Part shown: piece by piece, positions 5,252 to 9,496 of the stretch
How the letters are laid out: the number at the start of each line of letters is the position of its first letter
Position numbering within the stretch: the stretch's first letter is position 1
DNA from: Clostridia bacterium
Lineage (GTDB): Bacteria; Bacillota; Sulfobacillia; SLMV01
Assembly: GCA_003554565.1 (NCBI GenBank)
Contig: PWGR01000236.1
Span: 1 to 9,496 of the forward strand
Direction: 5' to 3'
Length of the DNA: 9,496 nt
Notes under the pieces: model-generated
What the model saw: only the letters and a program-made list of their open reading frames with translations
Databases searched by the model: none
What the model was told of the DNA's origin: nothing
Program-made: the position numbers and the translations under genes

Positions 5252-8200
5252 TCATCTTTTTCTCGTAAGACCGATTTGCACCTCGCACTCATCGACCTCC
5301 ATCGTGACTCGATGCTCCATTTTACCGGGATCGCCTTTTTCCAGCGATTCTGCAAGGACCTCCTCACAGATCTCCGAGTGGAAGCGTTCGAACGTTTCCT
5401 GGATCTCCTCATCAGCAGTGTACCGGATGCAGATACGGTCGCTGACGTCAAATTCCGCCTGTTTGCGGCTCTGTTGAATAAGGCGAATGAGATCGCGGGC
5501 GCGGCCCTCGCTACGGAGTTCAGGGGTAATGTCGGTACTGAGGGCCACAGTATAGTCGCCTTCCGTGGCGGCTGCGACTCCCTCGCGATTCTTGGTCCTG
5601 ACCGTTAGCTCGTCGGGAAGCAGCGTAAACCGACCCACCTGAATCTCCTCCCCGCCGCGGATGGCCTCTGCTGTGGCCCGCGGCTCACATTCTTGAATGG
5701 CCCGCACGATCTCCGGCATGTCATCGGTGTACTTGGGGCCCAGCTTGGCATAGTCGGGCCCGATCTCATATTCTATGAAATCCCGGTCGTCAGTGACCCT
5801 CTCTACCTCTTTTACGTTCAGCTCGTCCCGGATCAGGTGATCCAGCTCATCGTTCCATTCGGGACCCACAACCATTACGCGGGACAGGGGCTGGCGCACC
5901 TTGATTCCGCTGCCATCGCGGGCGGCTCGCCCGAGAGAGGCGATCTGTCGCACTTTATCCATATCAGACAGGAGATCTTCATCTAACCATTCTGATTGTG
6001 CATCCGGGTAGTCCGTCAGGTGCACACTCCCTGGCATTTCGTTGCCCAGGGGATGGCCCTCAACGACCAGGTTGTGGTACATGTATTCGGTCAGGTGGGG
6101 GACGAACGGGGCGAGCACCTTGGTCAGGTTTACAAGGGCATAGTAGAGAGTGCAATAGGCGGCTCGCTTATCAGTCTGTGTCTCCGCATTGCTCGCCCGC
6201 CCCTTGCGCCAGAAGCGGCGCCGTGACCTGCGCACGTACCAGTTTGACAGATCCTCCACGAAGCGCTCAATGTGCTGGGTCGCCCGGGCAGGCCGATACT
6301 GGCCGAGATCCGAGTCTACTTCCGTGATCATATCATGCATCCGCCCGTAGATCCACCGGTCGAGAGAGGGACGCTGCTCGACAGGTATTACTTCTCCGCC
6401 TGGCTCAAACTCATCGATCCTCGCGTAGGTGATGAAGAACGAGTAAATGTTCCAGAGGGGGATGAAGAAGCGCCGCCTGATCTCCTCCGCGGTGCCGTAA
6501 CCGAACAGTACGTTGCCTATGGGATTGGATGTGACATAGAGCCACCGCATCACGTCTGCGCCGATCTCGTCCGTGGCGTCCTCAAACCAGATGGCGTTTC
6601 CGGCGCTCTTATGCATTTCCTCCCCGTTTTCGTCCAGGACCAGACCGTGTCCCAGAACGGTGCGGAAGGGAGGTCGGCGTTCCAGGGCGGTGCTCATGGC
6701 CAAAAGGGAGTAGAACCAGTTACGGAACTGCCCGGGAAAACTCTCCGTGATGAAATCGGCGGGGAACCATTTCTCCCAGTAGCTCTGGTCGGTCAGGTAG
6801 TGCAGGGTGGAGTAAGCCACAATGCCCGCGTCGAGCCAGGGATTGCCGACGTCGGGTATTCGCTGCATGATCCCCGAGCATTCCGGACATTCGAGCTTTA
6901 CGCGATCAATCCAGGGCTTGTGGGGAGTGTGGGATGAAAGCTCCTCCCATCCCTCGACTGCCCGGTCCCGCAGTTCCTCCCGGCTGCCGATGACGTCAAA
7001 GTGCCCGCACTCCTCCTCGCTGCATACCCATATGGGCAGAGCGAGGCCCCAGTAGCGTTTCTTGGATATCATCCAGTCGCTCATGTTCCGGAGCCAGTCA
7101 AGTTCGCGCTCCTCCCCGAACTCCGGGATCCAGTCGATCTGTTTGACCACGTCCATGATCTCCTGCCTCCACGGATCCATCGCGATGAACCATTCATCCA
7201 CCAGACGGAAGACCAGTTCCTCATTGCAACGCCAGCACACCGGGTAGCGATGAGTGATATCCTCTTCCCCCAGCAGCTTGCCGCGCTCCTTGAGGGCAGA
7301 AATGATGGGAGGGCCAGAGCTGTGTGCCTCTATTTTCGACAGGAAGCCGTACTCATCGCCAAATACCCCGAATTCATCCAGGGGCGCCAGGGCAGGAAGA
7401 TCGAACTCCTGGCCCAGGGCAAAGTCCTCCTGGCCGCAGCCGGGAGCTATGTGCACGCACCCGCTTCCCTCTTCCGGGTCCACATCTTCCCAGGATATGA
7501 CTACCGGCGTGACGTCCTGCTGAGCGGGCAGGTCGGGCAGCGGGGCTTCGTAGTTCTTCCCCAACAGTGCGGAGCCGGGAAATGTTTTGCAGATCTTGGG
7601 CTCGGGACCGAATATGCGATCGGCTGCCTCCTTTGCCAGGATGTACCTCTCGCCGTCGTGCGCCAGCTCGACGTATATTTCCTCGGGGTTTACCGCTACC
7701 GCAACGTTTGCGGGCAGAGTCCATGGGGTAGTTGTCCAGACCAGTATGTTGCGGTCCGTTCCGTCCCGCAGGGGAAGCCGAACATAGATGCTTCTGTGCG
7801 TGACCTCTTTGTATCCCTCGGTGACGATCTCGTGTTCGCTGAGTCCAGTACCGCATCTGGTGCACCAAGGCATGACGTCGTGCCCCCGGTAGATGAATCC
7901 CCGGTCGTGCACGGTCTTCAAAAAGTGCCATATGGTGTAGTTGTTCTCCTCGGACATTGTGTAGTAGGAGTTTTCCCAGTCCATCCAGTAGCCCAGGCGC
8001 TTGGACTGTTCCGTTTGGATCCGGGCGTATTTCAGTACGCGCTCCCTGCATTTTTTCACGAATTCGGCGATCCCATATTCCTCGATTTCGCGCTTGGAGT
8101 TGAGTCCGAGTTCTTTTTCGACCTCCACCTCGACCCAAAGGCCCTGACAGTCGAACCCGTTCTGGTAGCGCTGTTCGTATCCCTTCATGGTGTTGAAGCG

Positions 8201-8410
8201 CTGGAAGAGATCCTTGTACGTCCGCCCCCAGGCGTGATGTACGCCCATGGGATTGTTGGCCGTGATGGGGCCGTCGAGGAAGGAAAATTGTTCACGGGCG
8301 TTATCGTTTCTTGTCAGGTAATTCTCCACGGTCCCGTCTTCATCCCACTTGGTGAGGATCTGCTCTTCCAGAGAAGGATGATCAATTTTGCTCGGTACCG
8401 GTTTGAACAT
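5252..8410 (-). CDS. ileS: Isoleucyl-tRNA synthetase, IleRS2 type with GVHH signature
   Basis: Cytoplasmic enzyme that charges tRNA-Ile with isoleucine using ATP; 1052 residues, the usual length of IleRS2 (eukaryote-like, typically mupirocin-tolerant). ATG 8410 is preceded by AAGGGAG (8420-8426) at 9 nt. The class I signature appears as ANNPMGVHHAWGRT (51-64): GVHH at 56-59 aligns with the usual HxGH, with first and third residues exchanged. The KMSKS loop is EMHKS (598-602). The CP1 editing domain keeps WTTTPWTLPAN (225-235) and GSGCVHIAPGCGQEDF (315-330, Asp329 likely the editing aspartate), so proofreading looks intact. MISKKRYWG (447-455) is the core equivalent of the SRQRYWG motif. Cys pairs 183/186, 392/395, 463/468 and 508/511 may bind zinc. 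The anticodon-binding region begins around 680, and the C-terminal domain (about 900-1052) is of the IleRS2 kind. Transcription is controlled by the T-box leader upstream. Confidence 0.97.
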   Translation of the reverse strand: MFKPVPSKIDHPSLEEQILTKWDEDGTVENYLTRNDNAREQFSFLDGPITANNPMGVHHAWGRTYKDLFQRFNTMKGYEQRYQNGFDCQGLWVEVEVEKELGLNSKREIEEYGIAEFVKKCRERVLKYARIQTEQSKRLGYWMDWENSYYTMSEENNYTIWHFLKTVHDRGFIYRGHDVMPWCTRCGTGLSEHEIVTEGYKEVTHRSIYVRLPLRDGTDRNILVWTTTPWTLPANVAVAVNPEEIYVELAHDGERYILAKEAADRIFGPEPKICKTFPGSALLGKNYEAPLPDLPAQQDVTPVVISWEDVDPEEGSGCVHIAPGCGQEDFALGQEFDLPALAPLDEFGVFGDEYGFLSKIEAHSSGPPIISALKERGKLLGEEDITHRYPVCWRCNEELVFRLVDEWFIAMDPWRQEIMDVVKQIDWIPEFGEERELDWLRNMSDWMISKKRYWGLALPIWVCSEEECGHFDVIGSREELRDRAVEGWEELSSHTPHKPWIDRVKLECPECSGIMQRIPDVGNPWLDAGIVAYSTLHYLTDQSYWEKWFPADFITESFPGQFRNWFYSLLAMSTALERRPPFRTVLGHGLVLDENGEEMHKSAGNAIWFEDATDEIGADVMRWLYVTSNPIGNVLFGYGTAEEIRRRFFIPLWNIYSFFITYARIDEFEPGGEVIPVEQRPSLDRWIYGRMHDMITEVDSDLGQYRPARATQHIERFVEDLSNWYVRRSRRRFWRKGRASNAETQTDKRAAYCTLYYALVNLTKVLAPFVPHLTEYMYHNLVVEGHPLGNEMPGSVHLTDYPDAQSEWLDEDLLSDMDKVRQIASLGRAARDGSGIKVRQPLSRVMVVGPEWNDELDHLIRDELNVKEVERVTDDRDFIEYEIGPDYAKLGPKYTDDMPEIVRAIQECEPRATAEAIRGGEEIQVGRFTLLPDELTVRTKNREGVAAATEGDYTVALSTDITPELRSEGRARDLIRLIQQSRKQAEFDVSDRICIRYTADEEIQETFERFHSEICEEVLAESLEKGDPGKMEHRVTMEVDECEVQIGLTRKR

Positions 8411-8417
8411 GCGTTCA

Positions 8418-8426
8418 CTCTCCCTT
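8418..8426 (-). promoter_or_regulatory. Ribosome binding site of ileS
   Basis: On the minus strand AAGGGAGAG precedes the ATG at 8410 by about 7-9 nt. It lies downstream of the T-box terminator, so it is present only in read-through transcripts. Confidence 0.75.
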
Positions 8427-8453
8427 CATATTCTCGTTCTCTCTGCCCGGCAC

Positions 8454-8479
8454 AAAAAAACCGCCCCAGTCAGGGACGG
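8454..8479 (-). terminator. T-box attenuator terminator of ileS
   Basis: On the minus strand CCGTCCC (8473-8479) pairs with GGGGCGG (8461-8467) across a five-base loop (8468-8472), followed by seven T residues (8454-8460). CCGTCCC is also the 3' strand of the antiterminator, so the two folds exclude each other. Confidence 0.9.
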
Positions 8480-8724
8480 CTCAATAACCGCGGTACCACC
8501 CGGATTGACCCACAATGAAAAATGGGTCCTCTCGCTGCGCGGCACCTCTTGTGATGCCGCTGCACTGTAACGGGTGCTCCCGGCTCAGCTTACCACTGCA
8601 GATGCTTCGGCCTGCGACTCAGGAAGGATGTGCCGCACCGGGCCCGGGCCCATTCTCACCATCGTGGGCTCTCTGTGCCGGGGGCCGCTGTGCACGTGTT
8701 TCCATCATCGTCTTGACTCATTTT
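8454..8724 (-). ncRNA. T-box leader (tRNA-Ile responsive) of ileS
   Basis: cis-acting riboswitch that senses uncharged tRNA-Ile and lets transcription continue into ileS. On the minus strand the hallmark UGGUACC bulge (8492-8498) lies within GGGTGGTACCGCGG. Stem I shows the AGAGAGCCC element (8666-8674) and the GGTGAGAATGGG distal loop. Its base pairs GGAA with TTCC, and the 3' side of the specifier loop reads ATC (8629 down to 8627), an isoleucine codon. UGGU would pair with ACCA of uncharged tRNA with discriminator A73, as expected for tRNA-Ile. The antiterminator is GGG (8499-8501)/CCC (8473-8475) plus GCGG (8488-8491)/CCGU (8476-8479). The terminator uses the same CCGUCCC segment. The 5' end is inferred from the promoter. 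Confidence 0.93.
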
Positions 8725-8730
8725 CCGTAA

Positions 8731-8760
8731 ATGATAGCACAGCTGCGGGAAGAAAGCCAA
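8731..8760 (-). promoter_or_regulatory. Promoter of the ileS T-box transcript
   Basis: On the minus strand TTGGCT (8755-8760) and TATCAT (8731-8736) are 18 nt apart. TGC immediately before the -10 box (8737-8739) makes it an extended -10 (TGN-TATCAT). Transcription should start about 7 nt further, near 8724, just before T-box stem I. Confidence 0.65.
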
Positions 8761-8801
8761 GGCTTCCTGTGCGAGGCGAATCCTCAGTGTTTCTGGCGGG
8801 T

Positions 8802-8988
8802 ATGCAGGATGTGCAGGGCAGTTACATTTGTAGCGGCAAGCATCACCGGTGCCCCGACTGCGGTCGGGATACGGAGGTGCGTTCGCGCTTCGGATACCTG
8901 CGTTCCGGTGAGTCAATGGAATGAAGGCAAGCAGGCCGAGTGGAGGCAGCGACGCCATTTCCAGATAGATGAGGCGATGGGCGGATGA
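8802..8988 (+). pseudogene. NrdD C-terminal tail fragment with frameshift
   Basis: Short piece resembling the C-terminal zinc and glycyl-radical region of class III anaerobic ribonucleotide reductase. From ATG 8802 one frame reads YICSGKHHRCPDCGRDTEV, then RSRFGYLR, and stops at 8922-8924. Reading on in the next frame from about 8905 gives PVSQWNEGKQAEWRQRRHF and a stop at 8986-8988. Joined, CPDCG...SRxGYLRPVSQWNEGKQAEW follows the NrdD tail order: CPxCG, GYL with the radical glycine, then N-x-GKQ-E. Dropping one T from the TT at 8903-8904 restores the join exactly. The spacing before GYL is one residue shorter than usual. A second frame upstream (8800-8832) reads VCRMCRAVTFV, which could be the first zinc knuckle and would imply another indel. 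The other roughly 600 residues of NrdD are absent, because the ileS T-box lies directly upstream. The stop overlaps the nrdG start as ATGA, as in an intact nrdD-nrdG pair. It could instead be a small stand-alone tail gene carrying a sequencing error. Confidence 0.6.
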
Positions 8989-9496
8989 TAATCGGAGGCT
9001 ACCAGCCCTTCACCCTGACGGACTTCCCCGGGATGCCGGCTGCGGTCGTATTTGTGCAGGGATGCAATCTGCTCTGTCCGTACTGTCACAACGGCGACCT
9101 GCGCCCCCGGGGAGGTCCTCCCCCTCGGGGGGCGCCGGACACCCAGGAAGTGCTCACACACCTGAAGGAGAGACGGAGACAGCTGGGTGGAGTGGTGCTC
9201 AGCGGCGGCGAACCCACCGTCTGTGCCGACTTATCGGATTTCATCACCGAAATCCGGTGCATGGGATACCGGGTCAAATTGGACACCAACGCAACCCGCC
9301 CCGCAGTCCTGCACTCGTTGATACAGGCCGGGCTGCTGGACTATGTCGCCGCCGACGTGAAAGCACCTCCAGACAAATATGACCGTCTCACGGGAGCCGA
9401 GGTGAATGTAGATGAGGTGCGCAGGAGCTGCCACATGATAGCATCCAGCGGCCTCCCCCATCTATTTCGAACCACCTGGATCCCCGATCTGCTGGA
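8985..9496 (+). CDS. NrdG2-type radical SAM activase (3' end missing)
   Basis: Anaerobic ribonucleotide reductase activating protein or close relative: a radical SAM enzyme that would generate a glycyl radical on its partner using S-adenosylmethionine and a [4Fe-4S] cluster. The frame is open from ATG 8985 to the window edge, 170 complete codons. The N-terminus, MIIGGYQPFTLTDFPG then AAVVFVQGC, is typical of the NrdG2/PFL-activase-like group. The radical SAM motif is Cys27-x3-Cys31-x2-Cys34, in CNLLCPYCHN. The SAM-binding GGE motif is SGGEP at 73-77, followed by KLDTNA. The ATG overlaps the upstream stop as ATGA; a purine-rich GAGG lies at 8970-8973, so translation is probably coupled. Because an intact nrdD is not adjacent, the true partner is uncertain. 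The exact subgroup cannot be settled from a partial sequence. Confidence 0.88.
   Translation, partial: MIIGGYQPFTLTDFPGMPAAVVFVQGCNLLCPYCHNGDLRPRGGPPPRGAPDTQEVLTHLKERRRQLGGVVLSGGEPTVCADLSDFITEIRCMGYRVKLDTNATRPAVLHSLIQAGLLDYVAADVKAPPDKYDRLTGAEVNVDEVRRSCHMIASSGLPHLFRTTWIPDLL

Noticed and set aside
7001..8518. 505-codon open frame on the plus strand opposite ileS
   Set aside because: It is antisense to a clearly conserved synthetase and runs into the T-box region. The translated sequence has no recognisable domain, and long antisense frames are common opposite GC-rich genes.
8713..8740. Possible plus-strand promoter TTGACT...TAGCAC for the nrd fragment
   Set aside because: The -10 match is poor and it overlaps the ileS promoter and T-box start. 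It is not strong enough to call.
8574..8801. Upstream extension of the frame that contains the NrdD-like tail
   Set aside because: This part is the T-box stem I and promoter of ileS on the opposite strand and shows no NrdD similarity, so the fragment is taken to begin near 8802.
1..9496. CRISPR array, insertion sequence, tRNA or rRNA gene
   Set aside because: No regularly spaced repeats, transposase-like frame or structural RNA sequence other than the T-box was seen on either strand.

Overview
The window looks like chromosome from an anaerobic, fairly GC-rich member of the Firmicutes (Bacillota), most likely a clostridial-type lineage. Supporting signs are a six-gene Rnf cluster in the order C-D-G-E-A-B with a multi-ferredoxin RnfB, an ileS gene under a tRNA-responsive T-box leader, a GerMN-domain lipoprotein with a coiled coil, and an oxygen-sensitive NrdG-type radical SAM activase. 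The species cannot be named from the sequence.

Layout. Positions 1-4251 (+) carry the 3' part of rnfC followed by complete rnfD, rnfG, rnfE, rnfA and rnfB. The genes are tightly packed, with 11-nt overlaps at D/G and E/A. Together they encode the membrane ferredoxin:NAD+ oxidoreductase that couples electron transfer to ion transport. A long hairpin (4281-4326) separates rnfB from a convergent (-) lipoprotein gene (4334-4960). About 290 nt of non-coding DNA follow, holding a candidate promoter with a perfect inverted repeat on the lipoprotein side and two hairpins on the ileS side.

Positions 5252-8410 (-) encode a 1052-residue isoleucyl-tRNA synthetase of the IleRS2 type. Its class I signature reads GVHH instead of HxGH, and its KMSKS loop reads EMHKS. 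Upstream of it lies a complete T-box leader (about 8454-8724): AUC specifier, UGGU bulge, antiterminator and terminator that exclude each other, and an extended -10 promoter.

Divergent from ileS (+), 8802-8988 holds a short, frame-disrupted piece resembling the C-terminal zinc/glycyl-radical tail of anaerobic ribonucleotide reductase (NrdD). It overlaps by ATGA the start of an nrdG2-like radical SAM activase (8985 to the window edge, incomplete).

The most noteworthy points are the swapped HIGH motif in IleRS, which matches a reported hyper-resistant IleRS2 type, and the isolated NrdD-tail fragment coupled to nrdG. The rest is well-understood metabolism, and I do not see a clearly new multi-gene system.
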